Below are positions 8,339-17,535 of a DNA stretch of 64,000 nucleotides, piece by piece. Position numbers and translations under genes: made by a program. The notes under the pieces are model-generated. The model made no database searches, had not been told where the DNA came from, and saw only the letters and a list, made by a program, of their open reading frames with translations. Origin of the DNA: PFJX01 sp031426815 (lineage in GTDB: Bacteria; Pseudomonadota; Gammaproteobacteria; Burkholderiales; Thiobacillaceae); assembly GCA_031426815.1 (NCBI GenBank), contig JASJPG010000007.1:14792-78791 (forward strand), in the 5' to 3' direction. Positions within the stretch are counted from its first letter, which is position 1. Every line of letters starts with the position of its first letter.

Positions 8339-10144
8339 TCAGTTGTCGCGATAGCGGTCGCGGATGTCCAGAATCTCGTCCCAATGGGCGAAGACCAGGT
8401 CCACCAGCGCAGGGTCGAATTTGATGCCGCGCTGCTCCCGCATGAACTCGTGGATGGCGGCGGAATCCCAGGCTGATTTGTAGATGCGCTTCTGGCTCAG
8501 GGCGTCGAGCACGTCGGCGATAGCGACGATGCGGCCCTCGATGGAAATCTCCTCGCCCTTGAGGCCGCGCGGATAGCCGCTGCCGTCGTAGTTCTCGTGG
8601 TGTTCGTAGGCGATGCGGGCGGCCATGGCCACCAGGGGGCGGTCGATGGTGCTGAGAATCCGGTACCCGATTTCGGCATGAGTTTTTATGGATTCATATT
8701 CGGCGGGGTCCAGCTTGCCGGGCTTGTGCAGGATGGCATCGGCAATGCCCACCTTGCCCACGTCGTGGATGGGCGCCGTGGTCTTGAGCATTTCCGCCTG
8801 TTCCTTGGAGAGCCCCGACTGCAGGGCCAGCAAATGGGCGATCTCGGCCACCCGCTTGACGTGGCGCCCGGTCTCGCGGCTGCGGGTCTCCACCACCTCC
8901 CCCATCACCAGCAACAGTTCCCGCTGGGTTTCCAGGACATCCCGGGTCAGGCGCATGGATTCGGTGACGTCCTGGCAGCCCAGGATGACGGAGGTGATTT
9001 CGCCTTGCAAGTCGCGCAGCGGGATGTAGACGACGCTGAAGGTCCGCTCGCTACCGTCCCGGTGCCGGAAATTCATGACCTCGCTGCATTGGGCGTCGAT
9101 CCGGCTGGCGAAGTCCCGGAAGCAATGCTCGTGGTTGCCCGTGGTGATATCGGCCAGGAGCCGAGCGCTCAAGCTCTTGGCGTCGTAGCCGAGCAGGCTG
9201 GCGAACTGCTTGTTGCTGCCGAGGATGCGGCCCTGGATGTCGGTGATGCAGATGCAGGTGCCCAGATCCAGGGCGCGCTTGTATTCGTCGAGGAAGTGGG
9301 TCTGCTCTTGCAGGGAGCGCTGGCTGCAGCTCAGGGTGTCGAGGAGACCTTCGTAGTTGAGGTAGAAGTCGGTGATGTCCACGTCCAGGCAGACGACTTC
9401 CTCCACCTGGCCGTTATCGTCGAAGATCGGCACCAGGCTGCTCTCGACCACGAACAGGGCGCCGGAGCGGGTCTGGTTCTTGACGATGCCGGCCCATCGC
9501 TCACCATCCAGGATGCCCTGCCAGAGGGCGCCGGACAGGTCCTTGGTCTCGTCGGGATGACGCAGGCGGCGGATGTCGCTGTCGATCAATTCGCCTTTTT
9601 CGTAGCCGGTATGTTCACAGAAATGGTCGTTGACGTAGGTGATGCGGCCGTCGCGGTCCAGCTTGGTGACGATGGCGCTGGCATCCACGAGCTGGCGGTA
9701 TTGCTCCAGGAGGCGCTGGTTGCGGCGGCGTTCGCGCCTGGCCCGGATATCCTCGGCCATGTCGGCCAGCTTGGCGAGGAGGCGCTCGACGTTGACCGGC
9801 TTGGTGACGTACTGGTCGATGCCGATGTCGATGGCGCTGAACAGGAACTCAACGTCGTTGTAGGCGCTCAGGACGATGATCGGCTGGTCGGGGTGGCTCG
9901 CGCGTATCCGGGTGCTCATGGCAAGGCCGTTCAGGACCGGCATCTGGATGTCGGTGACGACGATGTCGGGACGCACCGCGCGAAAGCGTTCCAGTCCCAC
10001 CTGGCCGTTCTCGGCGGTGTGCACATGGTCGATCCAGAGTTCAAGGATCTGGGCCAGTTCGTCGCGGGTCGCAGGATCGTCCTCGACGTAAAGGACGTTC
10101 AGGGTGCGCAGTGTTTCGAGTCGCCGGGTATCCATACGGATCAT
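8339..10144 (-). CDS. Response regulator with two PAS domains and HD-GYP c-di-GMP phosphodiesterase
   Basis: A cytoplasmic protein of 601 residues. An N-terminal receiver (residues about 14-130) carries Asp65 in VVTDIQMPVLNG and the switch Lys in YVTKPVN. Two PAS domains follow (RITYVNDHFCEHTGYEKGEL and GRILGSNKQFASLLGYDAKS). The C-terminal HD-GYP domain has the HD pair in PIHDVGKVG, further His residues in YEHHENYDGSGYPRGLKG, and the GYP signature, so it should be catalytically competent to hydrolyse c-di-GMP. It is the first gene of the operon. The start is either this ATG or one three codons later; AAGAAG lies just upstream. Confidence 0.92.
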   Translation of the reverse strand: MIRMDTRRLETLRTLNVLYVEDDPATRDELAQILELWIDHVHTAENGQVGLERFRAVRPDIVVTDIQMPVLNGLAMSTRIRASHPDQPIIVLSAYNDVEFLFSAIDIGIDQYVTKPVNVERLLAKLADMAEDIRARRERRRNQRLLEQYRQLVDASAIVTKLDRDGRITYVNDHFCEHTGYEKGELIDSDIRRLRHPDETKDLSGALWQGILDGERWAGIVKNQTRSGALFVVESSLVPIFDDNGQVEEVVCLDVDITDFYLNYEGLLDTLSCSQRSLQEQTHFLDEYKRALDLGTCICITDIQGRILGSNKQFASLLGYDAKSLSARLLADITTGNHEHCFRDFASRIDAQCSEVMNFRHRDGSERTFSVVYIPLRDLQGEITSVILGCQDVTESMRLTRDVLETQRELLLVMGEVVETRSRETGRHVKRVAEIAHLLALQSGLSKEQAEMLKTTAPIHDVGKVGIADAILHKPGKLDPAEYESIKTHAEIGYRILSTIDRPLVAMAARIAYEHHENYDGSGYPRGLKGEEISIEGRIVAIADVLDALSQKRIYKSAWDSAAIHEFMREQRGIKFDPALVDLVFAHWDEILDIRDRYRDN

Positions 10145-10345
10145 CTTCTTGTTGGTGTTGGCATGAGTTCGGTATGCGATCCGGGCAGGTTCATTAGAGA
10201 CTTCTTAAGTTATATCGGAAGTCGTGAAGTTAACTTTAGACTCATCCGTTCTGTCCCCCCGGATAGCCGGATGTCGAAATATCAGGTTCGACTTCCGACA
10301 CTGAAATCGGCATGCAATGTCGCGAAGTCCATGCTTCCACCTGCC
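10145..10345. promoter_or_regulatory. Intergenic region ahead of the signalling operon
   Basis: These 200 bases lie between the deacetylase gene and the HD-GYP-led operon and must hold the operon promoter (minus strand). An AT-rich stretch (10196-10240) contains TTAAGTTATAT. An inverted pair of the 9-mer CGGAAGTCG occurs at 10216-10224 and, as CGACTTCCG, at 10289-10297. These could be operator half-sites or the arms of a long hairpin. No gene is visible here. Confidence 0.35.
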
Positions 10346-11275
10346 TTACAAATCCGCCAGCACCCTGATATGCGCCGCCACGCTGCGGCCGAGCGAACTC
10401 AGGTCGTAGCCGCCTTCCAGCACCGAGACGATGCGGCCTTGCGCGTGGCGGGCGGCGACGCCCATGACCTGTTCGGTGATCCAGATGTAATCGGATTCCA
10501 TCAGGCCGAACTGGCCCATGTCGTCTTCCCGGTGCGCGTCGAAGCCGGCTGAAATAAACAGCATTTCCGGCTGGAAGGCTTCCAGGCGCGGCATCACTTC
10601 GGCCGCGAACGCCTCGCGGTAACGCTTGCCGGTGGTGCCGGCGGGCAGGGGGACATTGACGATGTGCGGGTTGACGGTGTCGGCGCCGCAGAACGGGTAG
10701 AACGGGTGCTGGAACGTGGAGCACAGCATGACGCGGGCGTCGTCCTTGAAAATGTCTTCCGTGCCGTTGCCGTGATGTACGTCGAAATCGACGATGGCCA
10801 CGCGCGCCAGGCCATACGCGGCGACCGCATGCGCGGCGGCGATGGCGACGTTGTTGAAGATGCAAAAGCCCATGGCCCGGTTGCGCGTGGCATGGTGGCC
10901 GGGCGGGCGGCAGACGACGAAGGCGTTGCCGACTTCGCCGCGCATGACCCGGTCCACCGCCATCACGGCGCCGCCGGCCGCGCGATAGGCGGCTTCGAGG
11001 CTGTGCGGGTTCATCGCGGTGTCATGATCCAGCTCGTGGATGCCTTCATAGGGCGAGGCGGCTTCGACGGCATCGATGTAGGCCGTGTCGTGCACGCGCA
11101 GCAACTGGCTGCGGTGCGCCAACGGTGCATCGTAGTGAAGCAGGTAATCGAACAGGCGCGCGGCATGCAATCGATCTTCGATGGCGCGAATCCGGGCCGG
11201 ACTTTCCGGATGCGCATGGCCCATGTCGTGTTTCAGGCATTCGGCGTGCGAAATGTAGGCAGTATGCATAGTCAT
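10346..11275 (-). CDS. Histone-deacetylase-family (AcuC-like) protein deacetylase
   Basis: The product has 309 residues and is a typical arginase-fold HDAC. It shows the His pair in CRPPGHHATRN, the zinc ligands in VDFDVHHGNGTEDIF and SAGFDAHREDD, and the catalytic Tyr region LEGGYDLSSL. The family removes acyl groups from lysine or polyamines. It is divergent from a Pat-type acetyltransferase gene, which argues strongly for protein lysine deacetylation, as with AcuC acting on acetyl-CoA synthetase. The start is one of two ATGs two codons apart (11275 or 11269); no clear Shine-Dalgarno was seen. Confidence 0.92.
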   Translation of the reverse strand: MTMHTAYISHAECLKHDMGHAHPESPARIRAIEDRLHAARLFDYLLHYDAPLAHRSQLLRVHDTAYIDAVEAASPYEGIHELDHDTAMNPHSLEAAYRAAGGAVMAVDRVMRGEVGNAFVVCRPPGHHATRNRAMGFCIFNNVAIAAAHAVAAYGLARVAIVDFDVHHGNGTEDIFKDDARVMLCSTFQHPFYPFCGADTVNPHIVNVPLPAGTTGKRYREAFAAEVMPRLEAFQPEMLFISAGFDAHREDDMGQFGLMESDYIWITEQVMGVAARHAQGRIVSVLEGGYDLSSLGRSVAAHIRVLADL

Positions 11276-11400
11276 GGTGCGCTGCAAAAATCAATCTTCA
11301 CTATACGTTTGGCTACATGGAACTGTAACCCGTTGTGGCTTAGCATCGCCCCTGGAATCCACCGAAACTTGCATCATCAACAGCTCTCCGAAAGCGATAA

Positions 11401-14079
11401 ATGTCCAGCCATTATCTGCACCCCCTGCTGTCACCTCGTTCCGTCGCCGTGTTTGGCGCCAGCGCCCGCGAAGATTCCGTTGCCGGCGTGATCTACGCCA
11501 ACCTGCGCAAGTCCGGCTATACCGGCCAGGTTTTCCCGGTGAACCCGAAGTACGACACTTTGCTCGGCGAAAAATGCTATGCCTATGCCAGCGATCTGCC
11601 GGAAACGCCGGATCTGGCGATCATCGCCACGCCGGCGCCGACCGTGGCGCAAATCATGGCCGACTGCGGCAAACGCGGCGTGCGCAATGCGGTGGTGCTG
11701 TCGGCCGGGTTCCGCGAAGTCGGTCCGAAAGGCGTTGCGCTGGAAGAAGCCATTTCCAGCATGGCGCAGAAGCATGGCATCCGGTTCATCGGCCCCAATT
11801 GTCTCGGCATCCAGCGCCCGGCCATCGGCCTGAATGCGACCTTCGCATTGGGCACCGCGCTGCCCGGCGATCTGGCCCTGGTCTCGCAATCCGGCGCGCT
11901 GTGCACCGCCATGCTGGACTGGGCGGAATCCAATGGCATCGGCTTTTCCAGCGTGATTTCGACCGGCGCTTCGGCCGATCTCGATTTTGGCGAAATCCTC
12001 GATTACCTGGCGTATGACCCGCAGACCAAGGGCATCCTGCTGTATATCGAGGGCATCCGCGACGCGCGCCGCTTCATGAGCGCGCTGCGCAACGTCTCGC
12101 GCCTGAAACCCATCGTCATGATCAAGGTCGGCCGGCATGAGGCCGGCTCGAAAGCGGCGCAGTCGCACACCGGCGCGCTGGCCGGTTCCGATGCGGTGTT
12201 CGACGCGCTGGTGCGGCGCGCCGGCGTGGTGCGGGTGAAGACGATCATGCAACTGTTCGCCTGCGCACGCGCGCTATCGACCCACATCAAGCCGGTCGGC
12301 AACCGTCTCGCCATCGTCACCAACGGCGGCGGCCCTGGCGTCATGGCGACCGATCTGGCCATCGATGTCGGCATCAATCTGGCCGAATTGTCCGAAGCGA
12401 CGCTGGAAAAACTGAATCAGGCGCTGCCGCCGACCTGGTCGCACGGCAACCCGATCGACATCATCGGCGACGCCGGCGCCGCGCGCTATCACGCCGCGCT
12501 GGAAGCCTGCCTGGACGATGCCGGCGTCGATGGCGTGCTGGCGATGCTGACGCCGCAGGCGATGACCAAGCCGACCGAGGCCGCGCAGGCGGTGATCGAT
12601 GTGGCGAAGCAATCGAACAAGCCGTTGCTCGCCTGCTGGATGGGCGAAAGCCAGGTCGCCGACGGTCGCAAGCTGTTCAAGGAGGCGGGCATCCCCTATT
12701 TCTCCACGCCGGAACCGGCTGTGGAGGTGTTCTCGTTCCTGTCCGCGTTCTACGAGAACCAGCGCCAACTCATGCAAACACCGGCCTCCCTGTCACAGCA
12801 GGCAGAACCGGATGTCGAAGGCGCGCGCATGATCGTCGAGAGCGCCCTGTCGCAGGGGCGGCATACCTTGACCGAAATCGAATCCAAGTCCTTGCTGGCT
12901 TCTTTTCATATTCCGGTGGCGCAGACCCTGATCGCGCGCGATGCGACCGAAGCCATGCTGATGGCGCAGCAGATGGGTTTTCCCGTCGTCATGAAGATCA
13001 ACTCGCAGCAGATCAGCCACAAGTCCGATGTCGGCGGCGTGCGCCTCGGCTTGTCCAGCGGGCAGGCGGTGCGCGCCGCCTTCATGGGCATGATGACCGA
13101 GGTCAAGAAGCATCAGCCCGATGCCAAACTGGATGGTGTCGTCATTGAACCGATGGTGACGCGTCCGAACGCGCGCGAGGTGTTGATCGGGGTCGCAACC
13201 GATCCAGTGCTCGGGCCGGTGATCATGTTCGGCGCCGGCGGTGTCGACGTGGAAGCCATGCAGGACCGCGCCGTCGCTTTGCCGCCGCTGAACCATTACC
13301 TGGCCGACGACCTGATCAAGCGCACCCGCGTGCACAAATTGCTTGGCCGCTTCCGCAACCGCCCGCCGGCGAATATCGAGGCGCTGGAAAGGATTCTGCT
13401 GCGCGTGTCGGAAATGGTCTGCGCCCTGCCCTGGCTGGAAGAACTCGACATCAACCCGCTGCTGGTCGATGAGCACGGCGCCCTGGCCGCCGATGCCCGC
13501 ATCATCATCCGACCGCGTCCGCCGGCCGCCGACCGCTACAGCCACATGGCGATCCACCCCTACCCGGCACACCTGCTGACGCATTGGCAATTGCCGAATG
13601 GCGCCGATGTCACGATTCGCCCGATTCGGCCGGAAGACGCGGAAATGACCCAGATATTCGTGCGCGGCCTGTCCTCCGAAACCAAGTACTTCCGCTACAT
13701 GGATGCGGTGCAGGAACTCTCCGCCAGCATGCTGGTGCGCTTGACCCAGATCGACTACGACCGCGAAATGGCGCTGTTGGTGGTGACGGAACAGGATGGC
13801 AAGCAGGTCGAACTCGGCGTGGCGCGCTATGCCGTCAACCCGGATGGGACTTCATGCGAATTCGCGCTGGTGGTCGACGACCATTGGCAGCATCAGGGCA
13901 TCGGCCACAAGCTGATGGATGTGCTGATGGATCTGGCCCGCACCAAGGGTTTGCGCACCATCGAAGGCGAAGTCCTGAAGTCCAACACCCGCATGCTGAA
14001 GTTGTGCACCGGACTCGGCTTCAAGGTGGAAGCGCATCCCGAGGATGACTCGGTGCGGATGATCTCGCGGGTGCTGTAG
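11401..14079 (+). CDS. Pat-type protein lysine acetyltransferase (NDP-forming acyl-CoA synthetase-like domain plus GNAT)
   Basis: 892 residues, close to the 886 of E. coli PatZ/YfiQ. The N-terminal CoA-binding Rossmann domain starts with PRSVAVFGASAREDSVAGVI. A succinyl-CoA-synthetase-like flavodoxin domain follows (SQSGALCTAMLDWA, TNGGGPGVMATDLAI), then an ATP-grasp domain (GFPVVMKINSQQISHKSDVG). The C-terminal GNAT domain (about 735-890) has VVDDHWQHQGIGHKLMDVL, the acetyl-CoA pyrophosphate loop. The synthetase part senses acetyl-CoA while GNAT acetylates lysine, classically on acetyl-CoA synthetase. The segment QSHTGALAGSD, corresponding to the phospho-His motif of active ADP-forming synthetases, is retained. 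The divergent neighbour is a deacetylase. Confidence 0.9.
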   Translation: MSSHYLHPLLSPRSVAVFGASAREDSVAGVIYANLRKSGYTGQVFPVNPKYDTLLGEKCYAYASDLPETPDLAIIATPAPTVAQIMADCGKRGVRNAVVLSAGFREVGPKGVALEEAISSMAQKHGIRFIGPNCLGIQRPAIGLNATFALGTALPGDLALVSQSGALCTAMLDWAESNGIGFSSVISTGASADLDFGEILDYLAYDPQTKGILLYIEGIRDARRFMSALRNVSRLKPIVMIKVGRHEAGSKAAQSHTGALAGSDAVFDALVRRAGVVRVKTIMQLFACARALSTHIKPVGNRLAIVTNGGGPGVMATDLAIDVGINLAELSEATLEKLNQALPPTWSHGNPIDIIGDAGAARYHAALEACLDDAGVDGVLAMLTPQAMTKPTEAAQAVIDVAKQSNKPLLACWMGESQVADGRKLFKEAGIPYFSTPEPAVEVFSFLSAFYENQRQLMQTPASLSQQAEPDVEGARMIVESALSQGRHTLTEIESKSLLASFHIPVAQTLIARDATEAMLMAQQMGFPVVMKINSQQISHKSDVGGVRLGLSSGQAVRAAFMGMMTEVKKHQPDAKLDGVVIEPMVTRPNAREVLIGVATDPVLGPVIMFGAGGVDVEAMQDRAVALPPLNHYLADDLIKRTRVHKLLGRFRNRPPANIEALERILLRVSEMVCALPWLEELDINPLLVDEHGALAADARIIIRPRPPAADRYSHMAIHPYPAHLLTHWQLPNGADVTIRPIRPEDAEMTQIFVRGLSSETKYFRYMDAVQELSASMLVRLTQIDYDREMALLVVTEQDGKQVELGVARYAVNPDGTSCEFALVVDDHWQHQGIGHKLMDVLMDLARTKGLRTIEGEVLKSNTRMLKLCTGLGFKVEAHPEDDSVRMISRVL

Positions 14080-14096
14080 ATTCAGCGTGGACCGGT

Positions 14097-14132
14097 CGTA
14101 GGATGGGCACGCTACGCTTGGCCCATCCTACG
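14097..14132. repeat. GTAGGATGGGC palindrome (REP-like), possible terminator
   Basis: A perfect 12-base inverted repeat, CGTAGGATGGGC / GCCCATCCTACG, around a 12-base loop. It lies between the convergent ends of pat and cysG. The same core recurs at 32503, 32665, 46151 and 46196 in this window, so it is a dispersed repeat family of the REP type that may double as a bidirectional terminator. Confidence 0.75.
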
Positions 14133-14141
14133 GGGCTTGGG

Positions 14142-15584
14142 CTAGCCCAGACTGGCCGGCTTATCCAGCGGCGTATGCCAATGATCGTCCACGGCCGGTT
14201 CCGGATGGAACCAGTTCAGCTTGGCATGCAGGCTGACCACGCTGCCGACGATGATCAGGGTCGGCGGTTTCAGCTCGGCCTGCGCGGCCTGCGCCGGCAG
14301 GGTGTCGAGCGTGCCGGTCACGACTTTCTGATTAAGCGTGGTGCCCTGCTGCACGATGGCGGCGGGGGTGGAGCCCGGCATGCCGTGCTTCTTCATTTCG
14401 TCGCACAGCGTGACCAGGCCCTTCAGCCCCATGTAGATCACAATGGTTTGGGCGGGACGGCAGAGCATGTCCCAATCCAGGTCCATCGTGCCATCCTTGA
14501 GATGGCCGGTGACCAGGATCAGCGCCTGGGCATGATCGCGGTGCGTCAGCGGAATGCCGGCATACGCGGCGACTCCAGCGGCGGCGGTCACCGCCGGCAC
14601 GACCTGGAACGGCACGCCATGTTCGCGCAGCGTTTCGATCTCTTCGCCGCCGCGCCCGAAGATGAATGGGTCGCCGCCTTTCAGCCGCAACACCCGCTTT
14701 CCTTCCTTGGCCAGACGCACCAGCACCATATTGATTTCATCTTGCGGCACGGCATGGTTGTCGCGCTCTTTGCCGACATAGAGACGGTCGGCATCGCGCC
14801 GGCACATGTCGAGTATCGGCGGCGACACCAGGCGGTCGTACACCACGACGTCGGCCTGCTGCATCAGACGCAGGGCGCGGAACGTCAGCAAGTCGGGATT
14901 GCCCGGACCGGCGCCGACCAGATAGACCTCGCCGGTGGCGGGGGACTTGCCGGTATCGGCCAGCATGGCGGTGAGACTGGCCTCGGCTTCCTGCTCGCGA
15001 CCGGAAAAAACCATTTCGGAAATCGGCGACAACAGGGCCTTTTCCCAGAACTTGCGGCGCGCCTCGGTGGTGGTCAGCTTTTCCCGCACTTGCGTCTTGA
15101 ACCGCCCGGCCAGCGCGGCAAGACGACCATACGCAGCCGGAATCAAGGTCTCCAGGCGCGCGCGCAACAAGCGCGACAGCACCGGCGCTTCGCCGCCGCT
15201 GGACACCGCTACCATGACCGGCGAACGGTCGATGATCGAGGGCATGATGAAGCCGCACTGCTTCGGCCGGTCGACCACATTGACCGGCAGATGGCGCGCA
15301 CGTGCGGCATCGTGGACCTGGCTGTCGAGTTGCGCGTCGTCGCTGGCGGCAAACACCAGATCCATGCCATCCAGATGGGCCGGCACGAAGCTTTCGCGAC
15401 GATGAATCAAACGATCCGTATTGGCCAGTTCGTTGAATGCGTCGCTCAAGGCATCCGGCGAAACCGCGGTCACCCAGGCGCCGGCACTCAACATCAGGCT
15501 GGCTTTGCGCGCAGCGGCATCGCCGCCGCCGACAACCAGACCGTTGCGGCCGCGCAGGTCCATGAAAATCGGTAAGTAGTCCAT
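14142..15584 (-). CDS. cysG: Siroheme synthase (SUMT / precorrin-2 dehydrogenase / ferrochelatase fusion)
   Basis: The product has 480 residues. The N-terminal half is the CysG-B domain: MDYLPIFMDLRGRNGLVVGG with the NAD-binding GGGDAA loop, then DRPKQCGFIMPSI and SSGGEAPVLSRLLRARLE. The C-terminal half is uroporphyrinogen-III methyltransferase: VYLVGAGPGNPDLLTFRA, VVYDRLV, RLKGGDPFIFGRGGEE, and ILVTGH. It converts uroporphyrinogen III to siroheme. Here it lies downstream of dsrN and dsrR on the same strand, so it probably supplies siroheme for DsrAB. The ATG at 15584 matches the family N-terminus; an in-frame ATG 14 codons upstream is unlikely. Confidence 0.95.
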   Translation of the reverse strand: MDYLPIFMDLRGRNGLVVGGGDAAARKASLMLSAGAWVTAVSPDALSDAFNELANTDRLIHRRESFVPAHLDGMDLVFAASDDAQLDSQVHDAARARHLPVNVVDRPKQCGFIMPSIIDRSPVMVAVSSGGEAPVLSRLLRARLETLIPAAYGRLAALAGRFKTQVREKLTTTEARRKFWEKALLSPISEMVFSGREQEAEASLTAMLADTGKSPATGEVYLVGAGPGNPDLLTFRALRLMQQADVVVYDRLVSPPILDMCRRDADRLYVGKERDNHAVPQDEINMVLVRLAKEGKRVLRLKGGDPFIFGRGGEEIETLREHGVPFQVVPAVTAAAGVAAYAGIPLTHRDHAQALILVTGHLKDGTMDLDWDMLCRPAQTIVIYMGLKGLVTLCDEMKKHGMPGSTPAAIVQQGTTLNQKVVTGTLDTLPAQAAQAELKPPTLIIVGSVVSLHAKLNWFHPEPAVDDHWHTPLDKPASLG

Positions 15585-15691
15585 AGTGCTCAGTAAGTAG
15601 TCGCGCGTGATTCGATGTTGCGGCACGAACAGGGGTCAATTCGTCACCCCAGCCGGGGCCGGGGCCGTTTCAGCGGCGCCGAAACTGGACT

Positions 15692-16063
15692 TCAGCCGGC
15701 GTTGCTGCTACCGCAGCCGCCGGAACCGCAACCGCCGGTACCGCAGCCGCCACCACCGCCGCCGGAACCGCAACTGGCAGCGCTGGCCTTGCTGAAGACA
15801 AAGCGGCTTTCGCCGGGATTCACTTCGGTAAAGTCGATAGTCACGTCGTCAAGGTAAGGTTTGGATTGGGCGTTGACCAGCAAGGTCACGCCCCAGGAAT
15901 CCACCGCTGAATCGTTGCTGCGCTCATCGTCGAAGCCCATGCCGAACTCGAGCATGCCGGCATCGTTGACGCGAGCGGCAATGCGCAAACCCAGGTTGTC
16001 GGCACCCGACTGTGCTGCGGCAGCACGGATCTGATCCGCGGCTTCTTTGGTCAGACTGATCAT
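15692..16063 (-). CDS. dsrR: DsrR, IscA/HesB-like protein with cysteine-rich tail
   Basis: The product has 123 residues and begins MISLTKEAADQIRAAAAQ, typical of A-type iron-sulfur carrier folds. At the position of the first conserved IscA cysteine it reads NDAGMLEFG, so that ligand is missing, as reported for DsrR of Allochromatium. Unusually, the C-terminus is a glycine-rich tail holding four cysteines (CGSGG...GGCGTGGCGSGGCG). In Allochromatium DsrR is needed for normal sulfur oxidation and DsrEFH levels. The start at 16063 has AGGAAG four bases upstream. It sits after dsrN, in dsr order. Confidence 0.88.
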   Translation of the reverse strand: MISLTKEAADQIRAAAAQSGADNLGLRIAARVNDAGMLEFGMGFDDERSNDSAVDSWGVTLLVNAQSKPYLDDVTIDFTEVNPGESRFVFSKASAASCGSGGGGGGCGTGGCGSGGCGSSNAG

Positions 16064-16119
16064 TTCACTTCCTCTCATCAAAATCGGAGCCAAGCCCCAG
16101 TGGTCAAGTATTCAAATTT

Positions 16120-17511
16120 TCAGGCGACCAGGCGAGCCGCACTTCGCTCTGCCCGATGCGCGCTGATCTTGCTTAAAAATGGAGCAATCCAACCGCGTCT
16201 ACCCGTTCCGCGCCGGTGACAGTAGGAGGCCAGCAGATTGCGCTGGACAAAACCGTCACGCGCGCCGTCGATCCCCTGCCCGCGCAAGACTCTGTATGCG
16301 TAAGTAAGACCGGGTGCCAGGTTTTCCAAGTGTGAATAGTGAAATTCATGCGCCGGAATCGGCTCCGGATGCACCGGCCACAGGCTGTCTTCCGTCTCGG
16401 CCAACGAGGCATAGCCGCGTCCGACCGGACGCGCGCCCATCACCGTATCGCCCGGAATGATGCCGACCATGTCGCCTTGCTTGTCGTTCCAACGCAAGGA
16501 ACGCGACAGGTACATCAAGCCGCCGCATTCGGCATAAACCGGCAAACCGGCGGCCACTGCGCGTCGGATATCGCCGCGCAAAGCGCTGTTGGCAGCCAGT
16601 TCGTCGACAAACATTTCCGGGAAGCCGCCGCCGATGATCAGGCCATCCACGTCCGGCAAACGTTGATCCGCAAGCGTATCGAGCGGGGTCAGTTGCACCC
16701 CTGCATGACGTAAGGTGTCGAGATCTTCCTGGTAATAGAAGCCGAACGCTTTGTCGCTGGCAAAGGCCAATCTGACGCCTTCGCCGTGCAGTTCTATCGG
16801 CTCCATGGCGGCAGGTGCAACGGCTGGCTTTGCCAGCCTGGCAATAGCGAGCAAGGCATCCAGATCGACCTGCGCCCTGATGCGGCCGGCAATCGCGTCG
16901 ATGCGGGCTTCGGCCTGGTCCGATTCATTGCCCGGCATCAAACCCAGGTGGCGTTCGACGATGGCGAGATCGGCATCCATGCGCACCGCGCCGAACACCT
17001 TCACGTCGGTATAACGCTCAATGACCGCGCGCAACTTCTCTTCATGCCGCGGACCGCCGACCTTGTTGAGGATCACGCCGACGATGTTGATGGCCGGATC
17101 GAAGGCCTGGTAGCCAAGGACCAAGGGCGCCACGCCGCGCGTCATGCCGACGCAGTCGAGCACCAGCACAACGGGCACCCCCAACAACTTGGCCAGTGCG
17201 GCATTGCTGTTGCTGCCCTCGACATCCATGCCGTCATACAGGCCTTTGTTGCCTTCGATCAGACTGATCTCGGCAGACTCGGCATGGCGCTGGTAGAGCG
17301 AGAGGATTTCGTCCTGCTCCATCATGTGGAAATCCAGGTTGTAGCTGGGCTGGCGGCTGGCCTGTCCATGCCAGATCGGGTCGATATAGTCGGGACCCTT
17401 TTTGAAAGCCTGTACTTTCAGGCCGCGATCGCGCAACGCCCGGCATAAACCCAGCGTGACCGTGGTTTTGCCGGACGATTTGTGGGCGGCGGAGAGATAC
17501 AAAGCGGACAT
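16120..17511 (-). CDS. dsrN: DsrN, siroheme amidase (cobyrinate a,c-diamide synthase-like)
   Basis: 463 residues with the CobB/CbiA architecture. An N-terminal ATP-binding domain has P-loop HKSSGKTTVTLGL, FKKGPDYIDP and IEGNKGLYDGMD. A C-terminal class-I glutamine amidotransferase domain has the nucleophilic Cys in YAECGGLMYLSRS. In dsr operons DsrN is thought to amidate siroheme to the siroheme-amide cofactor of DsrAB. A strong hairpin separates it from dsrP, so dsrN, dsrR and cysG may form a reduced-expression or independently promoted segment. The last 40 residues are basic and diverge from the family, but show no clear break. Confidence 0.93.
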   Translation of the reverse strand: MSALYLSAAHKSSGKTTVTLGLCRALRDRGLKVQAFKKGPDYIDPIWHGQASRQPSYNLDFHMMEQDEILSLYQRHAESAEISLIEGNKGLYDGMDVEGSNSNAALAKLLGVPVVLVLDCVGMTRGVAPLVLGYQAFDPAINIVGVILNKVGGPRHEEKLRAVIERYTDVKVFGAVRMDADLAIVERHLGLMPGNESDQAEARIDAIAGRIRAQVDLDALLAIARLAKPAVAPAAMEPIELHGEGVRLAFASDKAFGFYYQEDLDTLRHAGVQLTPLDTLADQRLPDVDGLIIGGGFPEMFVDELAANSALRGDIRRAVAAGLPVYAECGGLMYLSRSLRWNDKQGDMVGIIPGDTVMGARPVGRGYASLAETEDSLWPVHPEPIPAHEFHYSHLENLAPGLTYAYRVLRGQGIDGARDGFVQRNLLASYCHRRGTGRRGWIAPFLSKISAHRAERSAARLVA

Positions 17512-17535
17512 ATAAAATATTTTACCGGGCCGAAA

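Noticed and set aside
14103..15575. Open frame of 490 codons opposite cysG
   Set aside because: Shadow of a fully recognisable siroheme synthase.
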